Origin: Montifringilla adamsi
Taxonomy: Eukaryota > Chordata > Aves > Passeriformes > Passeridae
DNA length: 64,000 bases
NCBI GenBank assembly: GCA_017590115.1
Contig: JAGGNK010012559.1
Span: forward strand, 5,460,818 to 5,524,817
Direction: 5' to 3'
Below the pieces are notes generated by a model. The model saw only the letters and a list, made by a program, of their open reading frames with translations. It ran no database searches and was not told the DNA's origin. Both the position numbers and the translations under genes were made by a program. Of this stretch, positions 9,761-21,600 are shown one piece after another (positions within the stretch are counted from its first letter, which is position 1; each line of letters starts with the position of its first letter).

Positions 9761-12700
9761 ACGATGAGAGGCAACACTGTGGTGTAAGCACAGGAGATGA
9801 TGGGTTGTCAGCTCTGTCTCAAAGAATAATTCTTCCATTCCCGTTTCCAGGAACTGAGAAATTTGCAGGAGCAGGTACAAGATTGTAAAGAACAGGAGAA
9901 AACCAGAAAGATTCTTTATGCTGGTCCTGAGTTCCAACAGCAGCATCCAACCCCAAATTATTCCCTGCTCTGACACAGCTTCACATCCAGCAGCATCCTG
10001 TGAAATACAGACACAAGTTTCCTCTGTCTGCAGGGAGAACTGTTGTGTCACAGGAAAGAAATATTATTATGGCAGCATAGTTAGAAACTTTTAATTTGAC
10101 TCTCACTTATAGCAAAAATTGTCCTGCCAGACTAAAGGAAAACCATCAGAGCTGATGCCTGTAATGTAAATGATTTTTGCTGGAGTAACCCTGCTTTGGG
10201 AACACCCCCATACCCAGGGTTGAAGCAATGTTGTGCAGGTGCTTGGGAAAGAGACTGTGAGCCTGGTATTGCTCAGGAGTGGTGTTTCTGTCTCCAGAGC
10301 AGAGTGAAGAGCCCTGGGGCTGTGCTGGGACACTCAGACACCAGCCGTGCTGGAAAGGTGTCTGTGCTCTGTGTGAGGACAGGGACTGCTCCTCTTCCTC
10401 TGACTGTTGTGTTTGCGGGGCTGAATTTGAAAACTGGGTGGTGCAGGTGGGGCTGAGGGTCAGACACTGCTCACCTTGATAAGGTGTGACTCAGAGAGCC
10501 ACAGTGAGTGACTCTACTGCACTCATAGAGAAAATACTCAGAAAAAAAGCCCCAGCTTTACTGCCGTGTCTAGCACAGCTCCTGAGAGCAAACAGGGCTT
10601 GGCTGAGGGATTCTCCTGTGCCCTGGCCTGCGGCACAAACACCTCTCTGCTGCTCTTGTGGAGGGAGGAGGGTTCAGGTAAAACTGTTTTCCCTGCTGCT
10701 AGGACGTGAACCGGGCATATTGATTTACATGGGCTGAAGGTTCCTGCAGGGCTCTGTGACTCAGAGCCGGTGTGGGTTCGAGCTGTTGAGGCAGAAAACA
10801 GGGCGTGACTCGGCAGTCGTGCCTGGATGTGTTTGTTTTCCAGAGTGGGAAAAGCTGTCAGCTGTGACAAAGCCGCTTCAGCACAAGCCCTTTAAACCCC
10901 CCAGGCTCGGGGTTTGGCTAAGTGCCCTGTCGGTGTCTGGGGTGGTTTTACTCCTGGTGCTGTGCACATCCCCACACACCAGTGCACGATGCAGTGCTGG
11001 ATGTGATCTCACACTCACGAGCTCCAGCAGTGCAGAGGAGGGAACTTGTGTTCTGGAGCTGATCTAACTCAGGTGCTGGTGGACACCAACTTAATTCATG
11101 TCTAAAGCTTATATCAATATACTTATAAGGAGATTTAAGTGATAAAAATGTGTAGTTTTATCACATTGTTTGGGTTCTTGAGCCTCTTCTCTGTTTACCC
11201 TGCAGAGGTTCAAATGTCTGCTCAGTTCCTGTAGCTCACTGCTGTGAATATCCTGGGCTTTATTTAATGAACACGGGTCCTCTGCCAGGCAGAATAAAGG
11301 ATATTCTAAACATTACTGTACACCCAGTGCTTTCATGCAGATTTTAAAGAAAACACAAACTCGCACATTTCCCTCATGAGGAAACTTAGATTAACAATCT
11401 GGTTAATGTTTGGCTCAGGTGGAAACGTCTAACGAGTTTCAAGTGTGTCACGGGGCTCTTGGAGCCACAAAAAGTAAACATCTTGGGTTTACTGAAAGTC
11501 ACCCACTGCCGGAAACTCGTCACTGTGAAATAAAACTGGGGCAATGGTTCACTATTGATTTAACAAATGAGTCATCCGTGCTGCAGACTTCCTTCAGCAT
11601 CCACGCTCAGCAGCTCCACTGAAACACTCGGGCAGGAGCATGTGTGTGCTGAGATCCAGCTCAGCCACAGCTGGGAGCATCTTAATTTGGGGCTAATGAA
11701 GCTCTGGAGGCTTTGTCTTCACTGGGACTTGCTGGCAGTGCCAGCACAGATGGAGCTGCTTCCCTGGGCTGGATTAATGTTTGCTCTGAGAGGGAGTGGA
11801 GGTGCTGAGTGAAAAATAAAGGTGGCTGGGGAAAACTTTGAGGTGCTGTCACCGTGGCAGCAGAAGCGTGGTGGGGAGCTGAGGAGGATCTGGGTAACAC
11901 AGCTGCCTGGGAACATGAGGGAAGCTGGGATTTATTGCAGTCATCTTTGGAGTACCTGGAGGAAGTGGAATAATCCAGACAGAGCAGACACTTGCACAAT
12001 AGAAAACTCGTGTCCCTGTTGTGTGTACAGGTTATGAGAGGGTGCAGTGGAGGTCACCGAGTCTGTGTCCCCACGTGGCACAGCAGGGTGGGTTTGGAAG
12101 CACTGTGTTCGAGGGCTCTGCCTCTGGAACTGGGTCTGTGCCATCTGCAGGGCTGCAGCACATCAGGGTGAGCACAGCACGATCCTGGAGGCAGCTAAAA
12201 TATCCCAGTCTGCCCATGAGTGACTGAGGCTGACGTAGTGTCACATGCTTAGGAGTCACAAATGTCACATGGAGACCTTTGAAAAGGAAGAGGGTTTAAA
12301 ACTCAGCACTTGAAGGAGTGAAGTAGCTCCTGATGAAGGAATCTCGGGTGGTGATGATAAAGGATTGAGACAGAACCTCAGGATTCAGTCTGTGCTGTGT
12401 CTTCAGGATGCAGCAGGAACTCGAGTGCTTCTGTCTGTTGTGATTTCCACAGCTCTGGAAGCATCTCCTTTCCTTCCACTCCAGGGAGGAAACCAGCCAG
12501 GGTTCTAACAGCTGAAGAGTGAAGCACAGAACTTTGCAAGCTGGACTTTGTGGTGTTTGGGGTATTTGTCCCTTTGATTTCAAAAATACCCTCGTGTTCC
12601 TGCTTGGCCTCCAAATGACTCGATTTGTTTCAGTGGACCAGTTCCTGCACAAATACAGGAATGGCTTATCACTGACATTTCCTGCTCCCCCAGGCTGAAT

Positions 12701-14089
12701 GTGTCAGCCTGACCCCAAAACCAGCTCTGAAAGACAAGATGTTTCTTTAATTATCTCAAAGATAGCAAGGACAAACAGCCAGACCTTGGTCATCCTTGTT
12801 CTGAACTGAAAAGTACACGCTGTTGTGCTGCCCAGACAAGAGCAGAACATTTGCAGCCTGCAAAATGCTGTTTCTTAATCCCACTGACACATCCTGGCTT
12901 GAGAACATCCACACGCTGGGGTGAGATTGTGTTTTAGCAGAAATAAACACACTAGAGACAGAAACAAAGCAAAAATCTGCTGATGTGCATTGTAGGAGAG
13001 TTGTTAATTAATGAGTGGAATTTCCAGGCTTACAGCAGATATTGTTGTCTTCCATCTAAAGACAAAAAAAGCTGCTATAAGGACCTCAGCCATTACATTG
13101 TGCCAAGAAATCCAAAGCAAAGGGAGGAAAACAAATTAATTTCAGCTGGCTTTGTGCTAACATAAAATAAAGAATAGGAACAAAGGTCTGGGCTTGGGTA
13201 TGTCAACATATCTTGTGTATTAAAATATATGCTGGCTTTTTAAATAACTGCACGATGAATACAAACTTCTATTTAGAGTCTTTACCTTGTCCTGGGTTGG
13301 GTCACAGCCCTGTAACATCAGGTCAGTGAGGAAACAGCTTTGTTTTAGGGATAAAGCAGGAATTTTTCTCTTCTGTAACTAAAAATGCAGGGTCACCCAA
13401 TGAAACCAGGGTCTTTACTTCAAAATAAAAACTCTGAATGTTCATCTGTTGTTTTTAAGTACTGCCCTGACTTGGTGGGGTTGGAACTGAACTCGTTCTT
13501 TTCCATCTTCTTGGAAACTTCCTTTTTTCAGCCTTTAATGTGGTGTACAGTGCTAGACTGGCCTCTCAGTGCTGGGCAGGGAACACTCTCACATGTGCAA
13601 ATTTTTTATGTATACCTAATTTTTATTCATCCTACACACGGCAAAGACCAAATCTTGTGGGTTTTTTCTTCGAAACGATCCTTTGAGGCAAAACAAGAGA
13701 ATGTGAATATAAACACAAGCTGCAGCCACTGCCGGGGTCTCTGCATACCTACAGCGCTGTTTTAAACCTGGGGAATATCTTCCCTGTCTTTTAACCTGAA
13801 ACATCCCTCTACGTCGCTTTCAATACTTTAAATTTAAACATCAAATAGTTTAACTAAATGCAGGCTGGGGAATGGGTACAACAAACCCGAGAGCGTCCAC
13901 CTGGCATCAGAGCGCTGCGGCCATCTCCGGGGGGTGGATTTTACTCTTTGTTCGCTGAATCCCTTCTCTCGACGGCCCTCGCTCGCACAGCCGGGTGTTT
14001 TGTGCGTTTCTCTCTTTTTTTCTTTTTTTTTTTCTTGTTAATTATTTCACCTCTTTGAAGCCCCCAGCGGCAGCTGGCGCGGGCGTTCC

Positions 14090-14870
14090 CCACGATGTTT
14101 GTTGTGCTAATTCGCGGGCGGGGCGGGGCTGGCAGCGTGTCCGGGGGGTTGTGGCGAGGGGCCGGGGGGCCCGCGGGCGGTGCCCGGCGGCGGGGCCGGC
14201 CCGGGCGGGACAAAGAGCGGCGACCGCTCCCGCGCTGCCCTTCGTGAGGGGATTCAAATGGCGGCCCCGCCCGCCCGCGCGCCGCGGCCGCTCTGCCCCG
14301 GGCCCGCCTGGCAACAGGCGGGGCTTGGCTCCCATTGGCGGAGCGGGAGAGCGGCGCGCTCCCATTGGCTGCGGCCTCGCGGCCCCGCGGAGGGGGGAGG
14401 AGGGAGAGGGTGTTAAACGGCGCAGGACGCGGCCGCCATTTTGTGAGGGAGAGTGCGGTGCGGAGCGGAGCGAGCTCTGGGGGCGGGGGTCGAACGGTGA
14501 CGGCGGAGCAGCGCGGGGTCGGTTCCTGGAGCGCCCTGTGTGTGTCCGTGCTTGTGGGCGAGAGGAGCGGACAGAAGTCGGTAAGGGCGGAGCGGTGCGG
14601 GAAGGGCCGGGCGCGGCCGCCGCCATGTTGTGCTCCGTTGTTGGGGAAGGAGGGTCCCGGCTGCCCCCAGGTGTCACTGAGAGAAGGGAGAAAGTTCGGA
14701 GGCGAAGAAGCTCCGGTCAGCGGGAGCAGAGGACAGCAGGGCTGGGGCCGGTGACGCTATCTCGGCTTTTGGTTTCAGTCCAAACAAGGCGGAAGCTGGA
14801 AGTGGGGAGGGGCGGCTCCTCTGGAGCTCTGGGAGGGATGGGCAGGGGGTGCTGAGTCTGAAGAGTGGCA
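14090..14870 (+). promoter_or_regulatory. PNRC2: CpG-island promoter of PNRC2 with paired CCAAT (NF-Y) boxes and a YY1-like site
   Basis: A strong CpG island. Two inverted CCAAT boxes (ATTGG at 14334-14338 and 14364-14368) sit exactly 30 bp apart inside repeated CTCCCATTGGC words, a typical NF-Y pair. A YY1-like GCCGCCATTTTG at 14432-14443 probably marks the transcription start. No TATA box. A long T tract (about 14010-14037) bounds the island upstream. Confidence 0.7.
14432..14580 (+). other. PNRC2: PNRC2 non-coding exon 1
   Basis: Predicted first exon, from the YY1-like start region to the donor GAAGTCG|GTAAGG at 14580/14581. It contains no ATG, so the first AUG of the spliced mRNA lies in exon 2. 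The 5' boundary is approximate. Intron 1 (14581 to about 15395) shows nothing further beyond the end of the CpG island. Confidence 0.6.
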
Positions 14871-15395
14871 GGAGCTGAACGGACTCGAGTGCGTCGACTA
14901 AAATCTGAGATCCCAGGAAAAGACAAGCCATGAGCAAAACAGGAAATTAGTGTAAGAGTTATTAAGGAATTACTTGGCTAACGAAGGGTAAAGAAACAGC
15001 TGATAGATGACAAATGGAGCTCTGTGATGGTTGGGGAAGGGTTTGGGCACTGTGGGTAGTTTCTGTATTGGTCCCAGTTCCCAAAGTATTTTCCATTGTA
15101 CTTTATTTTTTCCTTACTGAAACGAAAGGGATAAAGCCCTTGATTGTTAAAATGTTTTGTAAGACAAAGCATGAGCAAAATGTTACTTGGGATATGCTAA
15201 GTATGGTGGTGAACTTTATGTGAGTAGAGAAAGACAAAGCTGTGTCTTTTTGGGTGGGGTTTTGTTTGTAGCACGTTGTTGTCTTAAACATATAAACAGA
15301 CACAGCAGAATTATTTCCGCTTGCCCTTCTTTCCAACCCAAAGTGAAACAATTGTTTCCATAATCTGAATTGAAATTTCTTTCTCGTTTCTGCAG

Positions 15396-15600
15396 CAGGA
15401 CTTCTCCCTTGGAGCTTCTGTGCCGAGAATCCGATGTTGGGCTCGGCTCCCTGGCTGAAGACAGCAGATCAGCCCATGAAAACTTCTATTCCCAGCCAAA
15501 GGAAGGAGTCCAGCACAAGGCAGCACCTCTTCTTTCAGGCTTGGAAGCAAGAAAGGGGGCAAGAGTTGGAGAGTGTGGAATCGGAGAAGACCACTGAGAG
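15396..15600 (+). other. PNRC2: PNRC2 exon 2 (5' UTR) with a NAGNAG acceptor
   Basis: Acceptor TTTCTGCAGCAG|G offers two adjacent AGs (exon start 15396 or 15399). The donor is GAGAG|GTAAAT at 15600/15601. The exon holds most of an upstream ORF, described separately. Intron 2 is 15601-16079. Confidence 0.7.
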
Positions 15601-16083
15601 GTAAATGGAGGTGGGAGAGGGGAAATAAACATTGCAGGAGAGCCAGCAGGGAAGTGCTGAGTGTTGTGCTGGAGTCTGGGCATGGGCTTTGGGAATTGCA
15701 TGAAATCTGCTCCACTTGGGGCACTTGTCAGTTCATTTTGAGTTTATCAGAGCAATTCTTCCACTTACCGGGAAGTTTGGGCAGTGGCTTTATCACTGCA
15801 AACTTTGTCCAATCTTTAGGTGCTAACCGGCTGAATTTGAATGTCTCCAGCACTCAGTAATATTGACTGATTAAATCTGACTCTGCTTTTCCTGAGCAAG
15901 GTTTTGTCTGTACCATTCCTCCTGTTAGACCTTTTCTCAGGACAGAAGTGGTATGTTTAGAGTGAGTTTTGTTTAGGTTGATTTTTGTCCCTTTGCCTGA
16001 AACCTAAACAGTCTCTGAAATACTTTGTTTAAAAAAAAAGAGTAATAAAGACTTATCCTGACTCCTTTTGTTTTTACAGGTGA
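15434..16083 (+). CDS. Upstream ORF of PNRC2, 56 codons (exons 15434..15600 and 16080..16083)
   Basis: In the spliced transcript the first AUG (15434) opens a 56-codon frame starting [14 protein letters not shown] and ending ESEKTTER. The last codon is split by the exon 2/3 junction (AG|G) and is followed at once by TGA at 16081-16083. Only 14 nt separate this stop from the PNRC2 ATG. The uORF AUG has weak context (C at -3, T at +4) and the main AUG has strong context, so leaky scanning would allow both. The frame is open to the last possible codon and the peptide is hydrophilic and charged. It may be a translated microprotein or a translational brake; conservation was not tested, and I do not recognise the peptide. 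Confidence 0.5.
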
Positions 16084-16097
16084 CATTTAAGTTGAAG

Positions 16098-16520
16098 ATG
16101 GGCGGTGGAGAAAGATACAACATTCCCGTTCCCCAGTCTAGAAACACCACCAAGAACCATCAGCAACTTAAAAACAGGCAGAAGAGCAAAGACCCCAATT
16201 CTCAGATGAAAACCTACGTGAAGAAGGAAAGAGGCCACGGCTGCAGCTCCTCTCCTGGTGCATGGCAGGCCATGCAGAAAGGGGGGAAGAACAACGTTCA
16301 CTTCCCCAAGAATCCCAACTGGAATCCTGCTCTGTCCAATCACAACCTGTTGTTCACCCCTCAGAGCAACCAGAACTATGCTGGAGCCAAGTTCAGCGAG
16401 CCACCCTCCCCAAGTGTTCTGCCTAAACCACCAAGCCACTGGGTACCTGTTTCTTTTAAACCTTCTGATAAGGAAATAATGACATTTCAGCTCAAAACCT
16501 TACTGAAAGTCCAGGCCTGA
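16098..16520 (+). CDS. PNRC2: PNRC2, proline-rich nuclear receptor coactivator 2
   Basis: Small adaptor (140 aa; human 139) that bridges UPF1 and the decapping factor DCP1A in nonsense-mediated decay and also binds nuclear receptors; found in P-bodies and nucleus. The whole coding region is in exon 3 (acceptor TTTTTACAG at 16071-16079). Sequence marks: start [10 protein letters not shown]; basic region KKERGHG; proline-rich [18 protein letters not shown] (SH3/decapping-binding segment); C-terminal FQLKTLLKV containing an LxxLL nuclear-receptor box. The ATG at 16098 has A at -3 and G at +4, and the protein start matches the family. Transcribed toward SRSF10. Regulation may include the uORF just upstream, notable because the product itself acts in NMD. 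Confidence 0.96.
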   Translation: MGGGERYNIPVPQSRNTTKNHQQLKNRQKSKDPNSQMKTYVKKERGHGCSSSPGAWQAMQKGGKNNVHFPKNPNWNPALSNHNLLFTPQSNQNYAGAKFSEPPSPSVLPKPPSHWVPVSFKPSDKEIMTFQLKTLLKVQA

Positions 16521-17488
16521 GGTGTAACTTGTGTGATTTTCAGAAGTGATTTCGACTGTCAGGGTTTCAGATTTGAGCGTTGCTATTCCAAACTCCAGGT
16601 GTGCCAGGACCAGGTGTTCTTGCTGCATGTAGTTAGTCACTTGGAGAGGGGTGAAAGTTTACATTCCCCTCATCTTTTACCTCAAAAGTTCAGTGCTGTG
16701 TTCACCTCACTGTGAAATAGATATTTTCTTGTAAATCAATCAAATCCTGAGCAGTCACCATTTACTGTATTTAAGAATAAATGGGACTGCGTGCCAAAAT
16801 TGGAATTGTGGCTTTGAATTGTTAGAAAACCACCTTTTACCTAACTTAATGCAGCATGAACTGAAAACAAAAACGCACTGAAAACTTTAGTCAGGTTATT
16901 TGCTGCTTTTCAGGCTGGTGTGAGATTTGCTAAACACTCTGCAGAGCAGAAACCTCCAGCTGGGCACACGGGGAGGCACAGCCGATTCTCTTCCCTGCCC
17001 TGTGAGCTTTAGTGGCACTCCTGCAGTGGTGGGTGAGCGTTTCAAGCCCGTGACTCCCATCTGGAATGTTCTGGAAGGGTGTGGAAGAACTCCTCGGGCA
17101 GACCCAGCTGTGCTTCCCAGGAATCTCCGTGAGTGCCAACTAAAGATCTTGCATTGCCAGGTGACTGCCAAAAAAGCTCCCCCAAATGCTTTGTGTGCCC
17201 ACTGCACTGAGCAGTTGTAAACCACATTTTTGTATCAGTTTTTATAAAAAAAGGTGGAGTAGTTCCTTAGTTTGGTCTTAAATTGGTTCCCCTGTAACAA
17301 TTAATAGTTTGGGGCAGGTGTTAGATGTTCTCACAGGGAAGACAGAGCCATGTAAATACATGTAAAACATTGTAGCATATGTAAATTTTTGCTGGGCTTT
17401 CCTGCACAGAAGTATTTTTAGTACAAAACTGCTGAATGTAAGATGACCATGTTGAGTACGTGGCCTGGTTTAAAAAAATATTTTGTGA

Positions 17489-17702
17489 AAAAAAAAAAAA
17501 TTAACAAAAAAAAAGACATTTGTGGCTGTGCCCTTGCACTTCACATGCAATGAATATGCACATTGTATTTGGTTCTAATCTCATTTTTTTGAAGTAAAAT
17601 CAGTGCAAAAAATGCTTATTTAGATTTTTTTTTTAATTAAAGAAAAAAAACTAAAAAAAAAAAAAAAAATGTAAAAAAAGATTTTTTGAGATTTTTTTTT
17701 AA

Positions 17703-17737
<35 letters not shown>
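17489..17737 (+). repeat. A-rich low-complexity tract with a run of about 33 A residues
   Basis: Several A runs and T runs are interleaved, ending in AAATAAA followed directly by more than 30 A residues. It lies in the putative PNRC2 3' UTR. It can cause internal priming in oligo-dT libraries and false 3' ends. Confidence 0.8.
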
Positions 17738-17740
<3 letters not shown>

Positions 17741-18353
17741 GCTGGAGTTTCAGATCCCAGATCCTCCTGTTGGGAATGTGTAGGAGAGGAGTGTGTTCAG
17801 TGATGAAAAAACACTGAAATGTTCCAAATCAAGTGTTTCACAAGAGTTGCAAATGCCTGGGTTCAGGTGCTTGATAAAACTGAAGGATTGGAATCATTCT
17901 GTGTTTCTGAAATGCATCAGTGCTCTGTAAAACAACATTTTGTCCCAATCTTTGCTAAAATCCCTCGGCAGAGGGTCAGGGCAGGTGGCTCCTGTGCTGT
18001 CCCCCTCCAGCTCATCCTGCTCGAGGGTGACAACAGGAGCAGCCAGGGTTCCTTCAAAAGACAAGGATTACTAAAAAAAACAAAAAAAAAAAAAAGGTGC
18101 TTTAATTTGAACAGGCCTTTTGCAGATTGTGAAATGTTTGGAGGTGTCTTTCTGTACATTCCAGTGCAGTGGCAGCTGAGCTGAATGTTTACAAAATTAT
18201 TGCTCCAAATCACACGGAATTGGCAGTCTCTAAATTTGTGTTGTGACCTGGACCTTCACCAGAGTCTGAGCTGTATCCCAGTTAATTATCTCTTCTCCAC
18301 TTCAAATTGTCAATTACTGATGATGTTTGTACAAATTGGAAACAAAACATTTA

Positions 18354-18359
18354 AATAAA
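18354..18359 (+). terminator. PNRC2: Candidate distal poly(A) signal of PNRC2
   Basis: AATAAA followed by a long T tract and then CCCC. The opposing SRSF10 signal is at 18641-18646, so the two genes' 3' ends would be about 0.25 kb apart. Confidence 0.45.
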
Positions 18360-18619
18360 CTTTTTTTTTTTTTTTACCCCCTAAAAGCATCTCTTTGTTT
18401 TCAGATGGAAATGGAAAAGTGGGATGACCTCATTTTGGCAGTTCCCTTCTCAAGGGAGGTTTCTTTAACTGCAGCCTTCTCCTTCATGCTTTTCCAGTGG
18501 TTAGGGAACACAGGGCTGCAGAATTAACACTAATTAACGTTCCTGACAAAACCAAAAGCTTGGGGCTCCGTCTCCCACACACTACAGCTAGATTAATTAA
18601 GTCAGAAGGTGCTCTCAAG

Positions 18620-21600
18620 TTATAGTCAAAACTTGTACATTTTATTCCCAATTCACAGGGTTATTTGCACAGATGGAACACAAAACTCAAGAAGAAAGGA
18701 TGTGGGTGAATAAAACATCAGCATCTCGGATCAAACACACTACAGGGTACAGAGTCTTCCCTTCCTACAATAGTCTCAGCAGCAAGAGCATCTTTAGACA
18801 AATATTATAGCAATGGACTACAGACTTTTTAAGCAAGTTACAAGATAAATGGAGAAAACCAGCAATTCTTAATGGGCGATTATGGCCTAAAAATGTGTCA
18901 ATTTTATCCCTTTGTAGTTGAGAATGTTCATCTGCCCCGTCCCTGGCAAGGCTCGAGCAGCAGTGCTGTGTGGCTGCACTGCCCTTCTCTGAGCACACCT
19001 CCAGCTGGCACCAGACTCAGCAGGCAGGAAAAAAAGCTCTGTCCAAGCAGAGAGCTCCAAACAACATTAAAACCAAAAGATTCCACTTTGAGTAAAACCA
19101 TGATACTGTACATTAAACATCTTGATAAGACATAGAAAGGATAACATTGAGCTTTCAGAGACCAGTCTATCAGAGTCCCTAATTAAACACCCAGCTACTT
19201 AACCACTAAATTGAAGATTTTTAATTACCAGTTGGGTGCATGGACTTTAGGTGAAAAAGAAGTTCCAATAGAGCCTTCTATGACTGCTGACACCAATCGA
19301 TTCGCTGCAGATATTTTGGAGCACAGCCATTAATTTCAGCAGAGGTTGGTTTTGTTTTTACACACTACTTCAATTCTACAAATTTTGCAGGAATGACAAA
19401 ATCTAGATTTACCACAGAAAAACGTAATTCCCACCGTTCTTGAGACTCCAAAAGAAAGATATCTAGACATGATCTTTTGTAGCCTGCAAAGTTCTTGCAT
19501 TCCAGCTGTGCATAACCTGCAGGAAGCTTGCACAAGACAGGCTCCTGCTTTTTTTAGGGCAGGACTGGGATACCTGCATCAAGGAAGGGAGATGTTATCT
19601 AGATGGGCTGTGGCTTGATTTGCATGAATGCATAAACATTCCCTGCCCTTTTGGCCACATCCTGCTAACTCGTCCCCAACTGAAAGGCCCACAGAACAGC
19701 TTCTTCACAATTTTTCCATGGGAGCAAGAACTAGGACAACATCTTTATTCATGCACTCTTGAAACATCGTGGGTTTGTGTTCGGCTTTTCTGGCTTGTTC
19801 ATATACACAAGTCAAGTCAAAGTTTAGTCCTACCTCTGGGAGAGAAAGAAAGAACCATCAGAACTGGCAGACACTACATTATACTTGCAATGATCTGGCT
19901 TTTCAAAACAAAAATTAAACTGTGCTATACATAAATGCTGAGGCACACAATATAAGGACATGCTGACACAACAGTTATGGAATAGTTACTGTTACTCTGC
20001 CTGGACATGGAGATTTCTCCTCCCTCCTCCCACCCTTCCAGCTCCAATTCCAGCTGGACCAGCACCACCATCAAGCACAGCAATCCCTGCAGGCCCCTGA
20101 CAGACACAGCCACGCTCTCCCCACCACTCAGTCACGAGGACCCCTCTCAAGCAGCAGTTAGTCATGAAGACTGTATTTATATAAATCTATAAAGCTGAAA
20201 AGAGTGGGGGTTTCTGCTGCTAGAAGCAGAAATAATCACAGCTCAACTCATAAAGGGTGGCAGTGGGTTTATGAAAGCAATTCTGTGCTTTACAGAGGAT
20301 TTTTGTCTTTCAGGGCAGAACCTTCTGCTGGGCACACACCAGTGAAGGAGGCAGCTCCATCCCTGTTGCCACCTCCCACAGACCCACTGCTGGCACCAAT
20401 TTGGTTATGGCAATTATAAATTGTTATGGTGATGCTGTAATTTTGCTTCTGTATGAACCTTCAGTCATTGCTTTTAAGTAGTTTCATAACCTGGCTAATA
20501 ATATCTGAATTATAACCTATGGGGCAAGTCCATCCAGCAATAATGAAAGTTAATGGCAAAGAAAATTCAGTATGTTAGAGTACAACTTATGCTTAGTGTT
20601 CTCAGTTTGTCTTGTACCCCTTCAAAAATGTGAAGTGACATTTATTCAGACACTAAATGAAAAATTCCTGCCTTTACTGAAATACCATAGTAAGGATTTT
20701 ACTCCATAAGGGATGCATAGCTCTACTCCTAACCATGCTCTGGAGTCAAATTCTAATGCTACAATAATTCCAGTGGATCAGTATTTCCTTCATTTTTTTA
20801 TTACAGCATGTTTGCTAAATTTACAGCAAGCAGAAAATAAGCTGGGTCTTTAGTTATTTTGATCAAAACATCGATGTTTTAAAGGTAGTACACAATATTT
20901 GTTAAAAAGAACATATAAAAATACCTTTTTAGAAGCCTCTATAAGAAAGGAAATACAAAGTTTAATCCCACAACTTTCCTCTGCTAGAGCTGCACGCTAC
21001 TGCTACAGTTTTTAAATAGACTTTTTGCTGTTTTTAAACTATACATCCAGGAAAGTCTACAAAATTAAAGGAACGTGCATATAAATGATTGCATAGCAGA
21101 ACATGAACATTAACTGCAAACAGTAAAGAAAAAGTTAGAAATACTATTAAATGTACAAAGGTTCTAGGATCAACTCCTAAGCACGTTCCACTGATGAGAT
21201 CCCAAAGCCATCTGCGCTTCTTTAAAGGCCCTGCTGAAACACTAAACCCAAACCCTAAAACATTTCTCTGAAAAGGAACTTTTGGAAATCAACGTCTTTA
21301 TATGCTACAGACATCAGACAGTGAGGAACACTTAAGTGTTTGATGGTGGCTTTTGAAAGTAAATAGAAAAGAAAAAAAAAACAACGCCAAAAGCCATTTC
21401 CATAACAAAGGATCTTGCCTTCTAGAGAAATACTGGTAAGAGTACACACTGGGTTTGTTATTTTTCACGTTCAATTTTCTAAATATACTGTATTAGTGAT
21501 AAACTACATAACTAGAGATGCAGCTCTTGTTCATATCCAACTTCAAACATTTGTTCTGAAGGAAAATGAAATCTTGTAACCAAACCACTATCCATTCTGA

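Larger units (their letters stand above)
4543..14431. other. Long gene-poor interval between CNR2 and PNRC2
   Basis: No conserved coding exon recognised on either strand; all open frames are short and lack family features. It should contain the upstream non-coding exon(s) and promoter of CNR2 (minus strand). Contents seen: one CR1 tail (7855-8080), a GC-richer patch at about 9470-9760, and AP-1-like TGACTC(A) sites near 10485-10510 and 10757. The rest is unremarkable AT-rich DNA. Confidence 0.6.
16521..18380 (+). other. PNRC2: PNRC2 3' UTR region with three candidate poly(A) signals
   Basis: AATAAA at 16776-16781 could end a short transcript. AATAAA at 17702-17707 is fused to a genomic A run. 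AATAAA at 18354-18359, followed by a T tract, is a likely distal end. The region is AT-rich with no open frame of interest. Which signal is used cannot be told from sequence. Confidence 0.5.

Noticed and set aside
13995..14855. 286-residue plus-strand frame over the PNRC2 promoter
   Set aside because: Arg/Gly/Pro-rich CpG-island translation crossing exon 1 and its donor; no family features.
17702..17737. AATAAA followed by a long genomic A run as evidence of a processed retrocopy of PNRC2
   Set aside because: The PNRC2 copy here has introns, a CpG promoter and syntenic neighbours, so it is the parent gene; the A run is a low-complexity tract.
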